Assembly (NCBI GenBank): GCA_900542255.1 | Contig: UQMR01000009.1 | Coordinates: 1 to 47,336, forward strand | Origin: an uncultured Porphyromonadaceae bacterium | GTDB taxonomy: Bacteria; Bacteroidota; Bacteroidia; Bacteroidales; Barnesiellaceae_A | Length of the DNA: 47,336 bases | Direction of reading: 5' to 3' | Shown: positions 15,053-22,606 of the stretch, piece by piece | How positions within the stretch are numbered: the stretch's first letter is position 1 | How the letters are laid out: each line of letters opens with the position of its first letter | The notes under the pieces: model-generated | Told to the model about the DNA's origin: nothing | Seen by the model: the letters and a program-made list of their open reading frames with translations, nothing else | Database searches by the model: none | Translations under genes and position numbers: made by a program

Positions 15053-16624
15053 TTATTTCAGCCCTACGGTTTCGCGCATGGCGGTGCGGATGATGCGGGC
15101 TTCGTCGTGGTTTTCCCGCAGGAGGGAGAGAATGAATTTGATGTATTTGTCTTTGTTGGCAAATCCGCACATTTGTACGACGCCGCAGTTGGGGAGCATG
15201 GCTTTTTGGTTGTAGACGCGCAGGATGCTGTTGTATCGCCGTCCGGTGACGTAGGAGCGGAATTCTTGGCACAGGTCGTAATAGAGTTTGCGGGGATTGC
15301 AGTCGCGGGTGAGATTCTTTATGTGGCTTTCGTATTCATCGATGTCGTTTGAGCGACGGTCGATGTTGCATTCGAGCTCGCGTTTGGTGCGGTGACGGGT
15401 GTGGAGGAGTGCTTGCGACTCTAACTCGGCATCGAACATGTTGATGATGTTGGTGCGAACGGTGCCGAAGACGTTGTTGTCGTTTTGTCCCATACGCCGG
15501 GCTACGGTGCGTATGACGGGTTCTATGAGCAGCAGGTTTTCTATCTCGGCGACGTCGGGGACACTGATGTTGCGTTGGCGTAACGACTCTACTTCGCGTG
15601 AGGTGCGGCGGTCGCGGTCGACGATGCCGTGTGACTCGATGTGGTGGAAACTTTTCAGGTCGGCAAAGGTACGCGTGGTTTCAATCACTTTGGTGCATCC
15701 GCCGAGGGGCTTGACGGTGTACTCGGGGTAGAGGAGGGTGTATAGTTTTATGTCGATGCTGCGATTGTCGGTGCCTTCGATGAAGAGGATGGGCTTGCGG
15801 CTGCCGAGGAGGTCTAAGTAGACCTCCTCGGGGAGTTCGCCGGGGTTTTTGATGGTCTCGTAGTCCCATGTCCGTTTCTCGGCATCGTAGGATTTTACCC
15901 AGATGCAGGTGCCTTCGTTGCGCGATGCGGCAAATTCGAGGTTGTGGGTGAGGTAGACGAAGATGCAGTCGGGCCGCATTTGCTCGATGGCATCCCACAG
16001 CGACTTCATGATGGAGCGGTGCAGGAATACCTCGGGGTCTTCGATGAGGATGATGGAGTCTTTCTCGGCGAAGAGTGTCGAGGCGATGAGGTAGAGTACT
16101 GCCTTCTCGCCGTCGCTGAGTCGCATGGTGGCGTAGTGCTTGGGGTCGTCGCCGGCCATGATGCGCAGCTCGCCGGCGATGCGGAGCATTTTGTTTTGCG
16201 GGAAGATGCTTTCCCACATGCGTTGCACGCGGTCTAGCTTGGTGGATGGCGGCGGACTTTTCTTGGCGTTTTTGTTGTTGCCGTTTCCTTTGTATGTGAG
16301 GATGTTGACAAACTCTTCGTACAGCAGCAGGTATAGCAACTTATCGAACTCGGTGTCGATGTTGCCTACCTTGTAGGTGCTTTTTTCTTGCAGTTCGTTG
16401 TATATGTCGGATATGCTGCGCCCTATGCTCTTTTCTTTCTGGGGTGCGATGAAGAGTGCTTTCAGTGCCGAAAGGCGGAAGATGTGTTTCCCTTCCCGCC
16501 GGCGGGCTATTTCGTCGCCGAAACGGCTTTTTCCGGCCCCGTTTGCTCCTATGACGGTGATGGCGTGCAGGTTGTCGGTCCACTGGGTCTGCCCGTTTTT
16601 GTGGGGTGGCAGTTCTATTTTCAT
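15053..16624 (-). CDS. ABC-type AAA ATPase with TOPRIM/DUF4435-like domain
   Basis: 523 residues, cytoplasmic. The ATPase has Walker A GANGAGKS (26-33), an ABC signature LSDGEK (169-174), Walker B IILIEDPE (191-198) and an H-loop His227 in LTHNLEF. A second domain starts at about 276: KPILFIEGTDN (Glu283), GIVDRDRR (Asp336, Asp338) and AEIENLL (Glu360/362), the acidic pattern of TOPRIM in OLD-like and DUF4435 proteins. Such proteins couple ATP-driven DNA sensing to cleavage in some defence systems (OLD, Gabija GajA), while others have unknown roles. No partner helicase or HNH gene is adjacent; it has its own promoter. I call it an OLD-like ATPase of uncertain function. Confidence 0.78.
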   Translation of the reverse strand: MKIELPPHKNGQTQWTDNLHAITVIGANGAGKSRFGDEIARRREGKHIFRLSALKALFIAPQKEKSIGRSISDIYNELQEKSTYKVGNIDTEFDKLLYLLLYEEFVNILTYKGNGNNKNAKKSPPPSTKLDRVQRMWESIFPQNKMLRIAGELRIMAGDDPKHYATMRLSDGEKAVLYLIASTLFAEKDSIILIEDPEVFLHRSIMKSLWDAIEQMRPDCIFVYLTHNLEFAASRNEGTCIWVKSYDAEKRTWDYETIKNPGELPEEVYLDLLGSRKPILFIEGTDNRSIDIKLYTLLYPEYTVKPLGGCTKVIETTRTFADLKSFHHIESHGIVDRDRRTSREVESLRQRNISVPDVAEIENLLLIEPVIRTVARRMGQNDNNVFGTVRTNIINMFDAELESQALLHTRHRTKRELECNIDRRSNDIDEYESHIKNLTRDCNPRKLYYDLCQEFRSYVTGRRYNSILRVYNQKAMLPNCGVVQMCGFANKDKYIKFILSLLRENHDEARIIRTAMRETVGLK

Positions 16625-16653
16625 GGTTGCATGGTTAAGGGGTGAGCGTTTCC

Positions 16654-16661
16654 CAAATGTA
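16654..16661 (-). promoter_or_regulatory. Promoter -7 box for the AAA-TOPRIM gene
   Basis: The minus strand reads TACATTTG, 30 bases before the ATG at 16624. Confidence 0.5.
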
Positions 16662-16764
16662 CGTTTTTTTTTAATGCGCTGTGCTGCCTCGGGGGGTATT
16701 TTTATGTATCTTTTACTAAAAGGAGCGGCGCTTTAACGTAGTGTGGGAGTTGTCTGTTTTTGCC

Positions 16765-17706
16765 TTATATAAGGGGTTGTGCCGGGGTTTCCCAGAGCTC
16801 CCCTTGCCATGCGTTGCGTTGCTTCATGCTGCGGATGATGCGTGCGGTGAGTTCGTAGTTTTTTATACCCCATCGCGGGGCTATCAGCAGGGAGGCGGGT
16901 GATTGCGAGGCGAATCGTTCTATGGCAATGTCGGGCCGGAGGCGTTGTGTGAAGTCGATGGCGAGGTCGATGTAACGCTCGATGTCGGGGATGTCGAAGT
17001 GTTCGGGGTGACTGGTGTATTCCTGCCCCATGGCAGTGCCTTTGATGAGTTGCAGTTGATGGAGCTTGATGGTGTGCAGGGGCAGTTGCGAGAGCCGTAG
17101 GGCGTGTGAGAGGATGTCGGAGCGGCTCTCGCCGGGGAGGCCTAAGATGAGGTGTGCCCCGGTGATGATGCCTGCCTCGGCGGTGCGGTGTATGGCTTGT
17201 GCGGCGGTGGCGAAGTCGTGCCCGCGGTTGATGCGTTGCAGGGTGCGGTCTAAGGTGCTTTCTACGCCGTACTCTACGGTCACAAAGGTGTGTTGTGCCA
17301 GCCGGGCGAGGTATCGGAGCAGTTCGGGCGGCATGCAGTCGGGGCGGGTTCCTATGATGATGCCTACCACGCCGGGTACCGAGAGGGCTTCTTCGTAACG
17401 TGCCGTGAGGGTGTCGAGGGAGGCATAGGTGTTGGTGTAGGCCTGGAAATAGGCGAGGTATCGCATGGTGGGGTATTTGCGCCCGAAAAAACGGATGCCT
17501 TCTTGCAGTTGCCGGCTGATGTCGTGCTCCTTGCGGCAATACTCGGGGTTGAAAGTCTGGTTGTTGCAGAAGGTGCATCCGCCATAGCCTATCTGTCCGT
17601 CGCGATTGGGACAGGTGAAGCCGGCATCGACCGAGATTTTCTGTACTTTTCCCTCGAAGTATTGCCGCAAGAAGGCGGCATAGTCGTAGTATCTTGCTTT
17701 TTCCAC
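16765..17706 (-). CDS. TIGR01212-family radical SAM protein (YhcC-like)
   Basis: 313 residues with a GTG start at 17706, ten bases after the preceding gene. The [4Fe-4S] cluster cysteines are Cys32, Cys44 and Cys47 (TCPNRDG.. GGCTFC), spaced as in the YhcC/Elp3-related family rather than the canonical CxxxCxxC. Further signature stretches are YFQAYTNTYA, IGTRPDC, VEYGVES and HLILGLPGE. The substrate of this conserved family is not established as far as I know; a tRNA or small-molecule modification has been suggested by similarity to Elp3. It is the last gene of an apparent aroC-dipeptidase-radical SAM run. Confidence 0.9.
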   Translation of the reverse strand: MEKARYYDYAAFLRQYFEGKVQKISVDAGFTCPNRDGQIGYGGCTFCNNQTFNPEYCRKEHDISRQLQEGIRFFGRKYPTMRYLAYFQAYTNTYASLDTLTARYEEALSVPGVVGIIIGTRPDCMPPELLRYLARLAQHTFVTVEYGVESTLDRTLQRINRGHDFATAAQAIHRTAEAGIITGAHLILGLPGESRSDILSHALRLSQLPLHTIKLHQLQLIKGTAMGQEYTSHPEHFDIPDIERYIDLAIDFTQRLRPDIAIERFASQSPASLLIAPRWGIKNYELTARIIRSMKQRNAWQGELWETPAQPLI

Positions 17707-17717
17707 CGGCGGGAGTG

Positions 17718-19079
17718 TTATAGGCTCATGCGGTTATAGAACTCGACGACGGCGATGATGCCTTTCTCGTACATCTCTAAGGGGAAATTTTCGTTGGGCG
17801 AATGTATGGCGTTGGATTCCAGCCCGAAGCCCATCAGTACCGATTTCAATCCCAAGACGCGCTCGAAGATGGGTATAACGCCTATGCTTCCTCCCCGGCG
17901 TACGGCCAGCGGCGGTTGCCCGAAGGCGAGCGTAAATCCGGCTTCGGCTGCTTTGTAGGCCGGTATGTCTATGGGGCATACGTAGCTCTCGCTGCCGTGC
18001 ATGGGGGTGACGGTGACGGTGACCGACTCGGGGGCTATGGAGGTGAAGTAGTCGATGAACTGCTCTGTTATGCGGTGGTAGTCTTGGTGCGGTACAAGGC
18101 GGCACGATACTTTGGCATGGGCTTTCGACGGGAGTACGGTTTTAGAGCCTTCGCCGGTGTATCCGCCCCAGATGCCGCATATATCGAAGGTGGGGCGTAT
18201 GGCTGTTCTTTCGAGGGTGCTGTATCCCTTTTCTCCGGCAAGGGCTTTCACGCCTATGGCGCGGCAGTAGGCGGCTTCGTCGTGGGGTACGGCGGCCATC
18301 ATGGCCCGTTCCTTGGGCGAAACTTCCTCTACATCGTCGTAGAAGTGGGGGATAGTGATGCGTCCGTCGGCATCGATAATGCCTGCCAGCATACGGCATA
18401 GTACGTTGATGGGGTTGGCTACGGCTCCGCCGAAGTGTCCCGAGTGGAGGTCGCGCGAGGGGCCTGTTACCTCGATTTGCCAATAGGCGAGGCCGCGCAG
18501 ACCGGTGGTGAGGGAGGGGTGCTCGCGCCCTACCATGCTGGTGTCGGATACTAAGATGACGTCGGCTTTGAGGAGCTCGGCGTGGTTGCGGCAGAACTCT
18601 TCCAGACCGGGCGAGCCTACCTCTTCGCCGCCTTCAAACAGGAACTTCACGTTGCAGTGTAGCAGACCTCGACGGAGGGCTATCTCGAAGGCTTTGACTT
18701 GTATGAAACTCTGTCCTTTGTCGTCGTCGGTGCCGCGGCCCCACAGGTGTTCGTCGCGGACTTCGGGCTCGAAGGGGTCGCTTTTCCAGAGTTCGAGCGG
18801 CTCGGCGGGCATTACGTCGTAGTGGCCGTAGACGAGGATGGTGGGCCACTCGGGATTTTGTATCTTTTCGGCATATACCACGGGGTTATATCCTGTTTCC
18901 ATCAGCTTGGCACGGTCGGCTCCGGCATCGCGGAGTAGCTTGCACCACCGGCGGGCGCAGGCATACATGTCGCCTTTGTGCTCGGGCTTTGCGCTGATGG
19001 AGGGTATGCGCAGCAATGAGTAGAGTTCGTCGCGGAAGCGTTCGCGGTTTTTGTTGATGTAATCGAGTGTTTCTTGCAT
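17718..19079 (-). CDS. M20-family metallodipeptidase
   Basis: 453 residues, no signal peptide, the usual length for M20 dipeptidases of the CNDP/PepV-like group. The metal site is seen as YGHYDVMPAEP (His86, Asp88), GRGTDDDKGQ with the bridging Asp, and EGGEEVGSPG with the catalytic Glu pair; the dimerisation domain starts at about GLRGLAYWQIEVTG and ends with the late SPNENFP motif. The enzyme hydrolyses dipeptides in the cytoplasm using two zinc or manganese ions; specificity is not predictable. It starts five bases after the aroC stop, so both are probably on one mRNA. Confidence 0.93.
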   Translation of the reverse strand: MQETLDYINKNRERFRDELYSLLRIPSISAKPEHKGDMYACARRWCKLLRDAGADRAKLMETGYNPVVYAEKIQNPEWPTILVYGHYDVMPAEPLELWKSDPFEPEVRDEHLWGRGTDDDKGQSFIQVKAFEIALRRGLLHCNVKFLFEGGEEVGSPGLEEFCRNHAELLKADVILVSDTSMVGREHPSLTTGLRGLAYWQIEVTGPSRDLHSGHFGGAVANPINVLCRMLAGIIDADGRITIPHFYDDVEEVSPKERAMMAAVPHDEAAYCRAIGVKALAGEKGYSTLERTAIRPTFDICGIWGGYTGEGSKTVLPSKAHAKVSCRLVPHQDYHRITEQFIDYFTSIAPESVTVTVTPMHGSESYVCPIDIPAYKAAEAGFTLAFGQPPLAVRRGGSIGVIPIFERVLGLKSVLMGFGLESNAIHSPNENFPLEMYEKGIIAVVEFYNRMSL

Positions 19080-19084
19080 AGCGA

Positions 19085-20173
19085 TTATAGGTTTGGGGTT
19101 ACACTTTTTCGGCTGTTGTGTTGCAGGTAGTGGTCGAGCAGGACAATGGCTGCCATGGCCTCGACAACCGGGACGGCGCGGGGTACGATGCAGGGGTCGT
19201 GTCGGCCGTGGGGGGTGTAGGTTGCCGGCTGGCCGTCGTCGGTGATGCTTTGGGTGGGTCTCGGGAGTGTGGGGGTGGGCTTGAAAGCGACTCGGAAGTA
19301 GATATCTTCGCCGTTGGAGATGCCGCCTTGTATGCCGCCCGAGTGGTTGGTGAGTGTGGCTGTGCGACCCTCTTGCGAGATAAAAGAGTCGTTGGCTTGC
19401 GAGCCGCGCATGGCTGCGGCGGCAAAGCCTGCACCGTACTCAAATCCCTTGGCGGCGTTGATGCCGAGCATGGCTTTACCCAAATCGGCATGGAGCTTGT
19501 CGAATATCGGTTCGCCCCAGCCGGCCGGTACGCCCCGGATGATGCAGGCGACGATGCCGCCAATGCTGTCGCCCTCGGCCTTTACGGCCTCGATGACCTC
19601 TTCCATGGTGCGGGCCGTAGGCGGGTGCGGGCAACGCACGGCGTTGTCGTCGATGTGCGAAAGGTCGTATTGGCGGTAGTCGCCGGGGAGGGCGACTGTG
19701 CCTATCTGTGAGGTGTAGGCGGTTACCGTGACGCCCATGCCGTGCAGTACTTGCAGGGCGATGGCTCCGGCTACGCAGCGCACGGCTGTTTCGCGTGCCG
19801 AGGCACGGCCTCCGCCGCGGTGGTCGCGTATGCCGTATTTGGCCGTGTAGGTGTAGTCGGCATGCGATGGGCGGTATAGGTGTCGCAGGTCGTTGTAGTC
19901 TTGGCTGCGGCTGTCGCCGTTGTGTATGATGAACCCGATGGGGGTGCCGGTGCTTTCTCCCTCGAAGATGCCGGAGAGAAACTCTACCCGGTCGGTTTCG
20001 CGGCGTTGTGTGGTAATATCGGATTGCCCCGGACGACGGCGGCTCATGAAGTGTTGTATCTGCCCGATGTCGAGCCGGATGCCGGCGGGCAGCCCGTCTA
20101 TGACGCCGCCTATGGCGGTGCCGTGTGACTCGCCAAAGGAGGTGAGCCTGTATAGTGTTCCTATCGTGTTCAT
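19085..20173 (-). CDS. aroC: Chorismate synthase
   Basis: 362 residues. Chorismate synthase removes phosphate from EPSP using reduced FMN, the last step of the common aromatic pathway. Signatures are clear: [19 protein letters not shown] at the N-terminus, [31 protein letters not shown], and the late [19 protein letters not shown]. It is full length. It heads the operon with the M20 dipeptidase and the radical SAM gene; a TATCTTTA -7-like box lies at 20196-20203. It is transcribed divergently from the OmpA-like gene. Confidence 0.98.
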   Translation of the reverse strand: MNTIGTLYRLTSFGESHGTAIGGVIDGLPAGIRLDIGQIQHFMSRRRPGQSDITTQRRETDRVEFLSGIFEGESTGTPIGFIIHNGDSRSQDYNDLRHLYRPSHADYTYTAKYGIRDHRGGGRASARETAVRCVAGAIALQVLHGMGVTVTAYTSQIGTVALPGDYRQYDLSHIDDNAVRCPHPPTARTMEEVIEAVKAEGDSIGGIVACIIRGVPAGWGEPIFDKLHADLGKAMLGINAAKGFEYGAGFAAAAMRGSQANDSFISQEGRTATLTNHSGGIQGGISNGEDIYFRVAFKPTPTLPRPTQSITDDGQPATYTPHGRHDPCIVPRAVPVVEAMAAIVLLDHYLQHNSRKSVTPNL

Positions 20174-20195
20174 GTCGTAACGATTAACAGGGTGA

Positions 20196-20203
20196 TAAAG
20201 ATA
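20196..20203 (-). promoter_or_regulatory. Probable -7 box for aroC
   Basis: The minus strand reads TATCTTTA, one base off TAnnTTTG, 23 bases before the aroC ATG. Confidence 0.35.
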
Positions 20204-20233
20204 GCTCTTTTCTGCAAAAAAAGGAATATGTTG

Positions 20234-20263
20234 TTGCTGATTTATCTAAAAGCTGTACATTTG
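20234..20263 (+). promoter_or_regulatory. Promoter of the OmpA-like lipoprotein gene
   Basis: TTG at 20234-20236, a 19-base spacer and TACATTTG at 20256-20263 fit the Bacteroidetes promoter well. Confidence 0.6.
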
Positions 20264-20309
20264 TGTATGTGAAGGTGCCTGCGGGCACAGTATGTAAAAT
20301 AAAAACAAT

Positions 20310-20993
20310 ATGGTTATGAAATCGATGAAATTTGTGTGTATAATGATGGCTGCAAGCCTTTTGTTTGCGGGCTGCAATATGTCGAACCTGGGTAAGGGTG
20401 CTTTGATAGGCGGCGGCTCGGGTGCTGCCGTGGGTGCCGGTATAGGTGCATTGATAGGCAAGGGCAAGGGCGCGGCGATAGGTGCTGCCATAGGTACCGT
20501 GGTGGGTACGACCGCGGGTAGCCTTATCGGGAAGAAGATGGATGATGCCGCAGCCCAGGCCAAGGAGATAGAGGGTGCTAATGTGGAGCAGGTGACCGAT
20601 GCCAATGGATTGAAGGCTGTGAAGGTGAGCTTCGACTCGGGGATTCTTTTTGCGTTTAACTCGGCGGAGCTGAATGCGCAGTCGAGAAATTCGTTGAGCG
20701 AGTTTTCGCGCATCCTTATGGAGAATCCCGAGATGGATGTGGATATCTACGGGCATACCGATAAGGTGGGTACCTATGAGGCGAATATGAAGGTGTCGCA
20801 GCAGCGTGCCGAGGCGGTGGCTTCCTATCTGCGCCAATGCGGTGTGAATAACAGCCAGATGGCCAAGGTGCAGGGTGTAGGCTACAACCAGTATGACGAG
20901 TCGCTGAGTGCGGCCGATAACCGCCGGGTGGATATATATCTGTATGCCAGTGAGGATATGATAAAGGCTGCCGAGAATGGTACGTTGAAGTAG
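20310..20993 (+). CDS. OmpA-family lipoprotein with glycine zipper
   Basis: 227 residues from ATG 20310; a second in-frame ATG lies two codons on. The signal peptide ends in the lipobox LFAGC (Cys22), giving an outer-membrane lipoprotein. Residues 28-76 are a run of GxxxG units (glycine zipper, YMGG/Omp_2-like) that may insert in the membrane. The C-terminal half is an OmpA peptidoglycan-binding domain: the DIYGHTDKVGTYEANMKVS region, SQQRAEAVASYL and NRRVDIYL, with the Asp and Arg that bind diaminopimelate. The role is envelope anchoring, similar to E. coli YiaD. It is monocistronic. Confidence 0.93.
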   Translation: MVMKSMKFVCIMMAASLLFAGCNMSNLGKGALIGGGSGAAVGAGIGALIGKGKGAAIGAAIGTVVGTTAGSLIGKKMDDAAAQAKEIEGANVEQVTDANGLKAVKVSFDSGILFAFNSAELNAQSRNSLSEFSRILMENPEMDVDIYGHTDKVGTYEANMKVSQQRAEAVASYLRQCGVNNSQMAKVQGVGYNQYDESLSAADNRRVDIYLYASEDMIKAAENGTLK

Positions 20994-21013
20994 TTGCGGC
21001 GTCTTGTAACATC

Positions 21014-21066
21014 GAAAAAAAACAGCGCGGGGCTGCCATGCGAATCAATCGCATGGCAGCCCCGCG
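21014..21066 (-). terminator. Strong terminator, 18-bp perfect stem
   Basis: An 18-base stem at 21026-21043 pairs without mismatch with 21049-21066 around the loop ATCAA. On the minus strand it is followed by eight T (21015-21022), so it ends the ung/C_GCAxxG transcript; it also stands 33 bases after the OmpA-like gene and can block read-through from that side. Confidence 0.85.
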
Positions 21067-21078
21067 TGCGATATCTCC

Positions 21079-21594
21079 TTATGCCTCGGAGGCGGTGTCG
21101 GGGGCTTGTTGTGCCGCCTCTTGTTTTGCGTAATACTCGTTGAGGTATTCTCCGGTAAGTCGTGCCGCCAAAGCGATGCAGTCGGCGCAGGGGCGACGCC
21201 GGTAGTAGGCAGGGGTGCGTTCTTCGGGCACGGGCGGGTCGCTTTTTTGTGTCAGCCCTAAGAGTTCGCGGCAGACGATGCTGCCGCATTCGTGGCGGAA
21301 TCTCTCGGCGAGCTGTTGCACGCCGCTGTATATCTCGGCCCTTACCTGGCGGTCGGTGGTCGATTGGCCCCAGTGGGTGGAGCCGCTGATGATAAACATG
21401 CCTGTGACGGCTCCGCAGACTTCGCGCAATCGTCCCATGCCTCCGCCCAAGGGTTCTACTATGGCGGCAAATTTTTCGGGGTCGATGTCGGTGATGTCGG
21501 TGTATGCCATGATAACGGCTTGTGTGCAGTTGTAGCCGCTGAGGAATGCCGTGCGTGCGCGTTCGGCGCGTTCTTCTATATCGAATTTCTTCAT
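21079..21594 (-). CDS. C_GCAxxG_C_C family protein
   Basis: 171 residues from ATG 21594 (MKKFDIEERAERARTAF). The frame stays open far upstream inside ung, but nothing there is conserved. It has the family hallmarks: GYNCTQAV, GGGMGRLREVCGAVTG, a later ECGSIVCRELLG and PCADCI. The conserved cysteines suggest binding of a metal or redox cofactor (the family is related to split-Soret cytochromes), and no precise function is established. It follows ung by 17 bases and ends 12 bases before the strong terminator, so the two form an operon. Confidence 0.9.
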   Translation of the reverse strand: MKKFDIEERAERARTAFLSGYNCTQAVIMAYTDITDIDPEKFAAIVEPLGGGMGRLREVCGAVTGMFIISGSTHWGQSTTDRQVRAEIYSGVQQLAERFRHECGSIVCRELLGLTQKSDPPVPEERTPAYYRRRPCADCIALAARLTGEYLNEYYAKQEAAQQAPDTASEA

Positions 21595-21611
21595 ATTGTT
21601 GTTTTTGCAGG

Positions 21612-22274
21612 TTACCAGTCTATGGGTTCTATTCCGTGTACTGTGAGGTATTGGTTGGCTTGGCTGAAATGATGGTTGCCGAAGAATCCCCGGTGTGCCG
21701 AGAGGGGGGAGGGGTGTGGCGATTGCAGGACTAAATGGCGGGTGCGGTCGATGAATGCCCCTTTGCGTTGGGCGTATGCTCCCCAAAGGATGAATACGAT
21801 GTGCTCGCGCTCTTCGGCCAGGTGGTGTATGACGGCGTCGGTAAACGCTTCCCATCCCCGGTTCTGGTGTGAGCCGGCCTGATGTGCCCGTACGGTGAGT
21901 GTTGCGTTGAGCAGCAATACGCCTTGTCGTGCCCATCGCAGCAGGTTGCCGTTGGACGGGACTGGCTTGCCTAAGTCGCTCTCAATCTCTTTGAAGATGT
22001 TCTGCAACGATGGGGGGAATTGTACTCCTTCGTTGACCGAGAAGCAGAGTCCGTGGGCTTGTCCCGGTTCGTGATAGGGGTCCTGGCCTAAAATAACGAC
22101 CTTGACGTTGTCGAACGGGCATGCGTCGAATGCGGCAAACATTTGTTTTCCGGGTGGATAGACCGTGTGTGTGGCGTATTCGTTGCGCACAAAGCGTACC
22201 AACTCGTCGAAGTAGGGTTTGTCGAATTCGGTTTGCAGATGTTTTTTCCAGCTCTCTTCTATGCGTACATTCAT
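21612..22274 (-). CDS. ung: Uracil-DNA glycosylase
   Basis: 220 residues, the usual family-1 length. It removes uracil from DNA, starting base-excision repair. The water-activating loop GQDPYH (63-68, Asp65), the uracil-binding GLCFSV, ILWGAYAQ and the DNA-intercalating HPSPLSAHRGFFG with its catalytic His are all present. The promoter region is shared with the divergent tRNA-Arg(CCG). It heads the two-gene unit with the C_GCAxxG_C_C protein. Confidence 0.97.
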   Translation of the reverse strand: MNVRIEESWKKHLQTEFDKPYFDELVRFVRNEYATHTVYPPGKQMFAAFDACPFDNVKVVILGQDPYHEPGQAHGLCFSVNEGVQFPPSLQNIFKEIESDLGKPVPSNGNLLRWARQGVLLLNATLTVRAHQAGSHQNRGWEAFTDAVIHHLAEEREHIVFILWGAYAQRKGAFIDRTRHLVLQSPHPSPLSAHRGFFGNHHFSQANQYLTVHGIEPIDW

Positions 22275-22303
22275 ACGGTGACGATATTTCGTGTTTCAAA
22301 TTC

Positions 22304-22334
22304 TTGCAAAGCTACAAAAGATTTACTACTTTTG
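22304..22334 (+). promoter_or_regulatory. Promoter of tRNA-Arg(CCG)
   Basis: TTG at 22304-22306, a 20-base spacer and TACTTTTG at 22327-22334; the tRNA starts about 31 bases further on. Confidence 0.6.
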
Positions 22335-22365
22335 CCACGCTTTTCGGTGAAAAGCACCGGAGAAT

Positions 22366-22437
22366 GCACTCATAGTTCAATGGATAGAATTTCGGATTCC
22401 GGTTCCGACGATTGGGGTTCGACTCCCCATGAGTGTA
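22366..22437 (+). tRNA. tRNA-Arg (anticodon CCG)
   Basis: A complete cloverleaf: acceptor GCACTCA/TGAGTGT, D-arm GTTC/GAAT, anticodon stem TCGGA/TCCGA with loop TTCCGGT (anticodon CCG), T-arm TGGGG-TTCGACT-CCCCA, discriminator A. CCA is not encoded. The codon read is CGG. Confidence 0.95.
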
Positions 22438-22522
22438 CGACGAAGCGGTACGTGTGAGCGTGTCGCTTTTTTGTTTTTTGTGTGGTGGGTATAATGGGGT
22501 GGGGCTTATCCCGGAATGTGAT

Positions 22523-22563
22523 ACGGGGCTGTGCCGGAATGTCGTGTTCCGATACAGCCCCGT
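22523..22563. terminator. Hairpin between tRNA-Arg and the pectate lyase gene
   Basis: ACGGGGCTGT (22523-22532) pairs with ACAGCCCCGT (22554-22563), with an inner CGGAA/TTCCG stem. It may end the pectate lyase transcript on the minus strand, or that of the tRNA. No clear T-run is adjacent. Confidence 0.5.
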
Positions 22564-22606
22564 AGGGTTTATGCCTGTTTTTACAGGGGGTTGCCGATAG
22601 ATGCCA

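Noticed and set aside
21595..21936. N-terminal extension of the C_GCAxxG_C_C protein
   Set aside because: It lies inside ung and is Arg/Pro-rich out-of-frame sequence.
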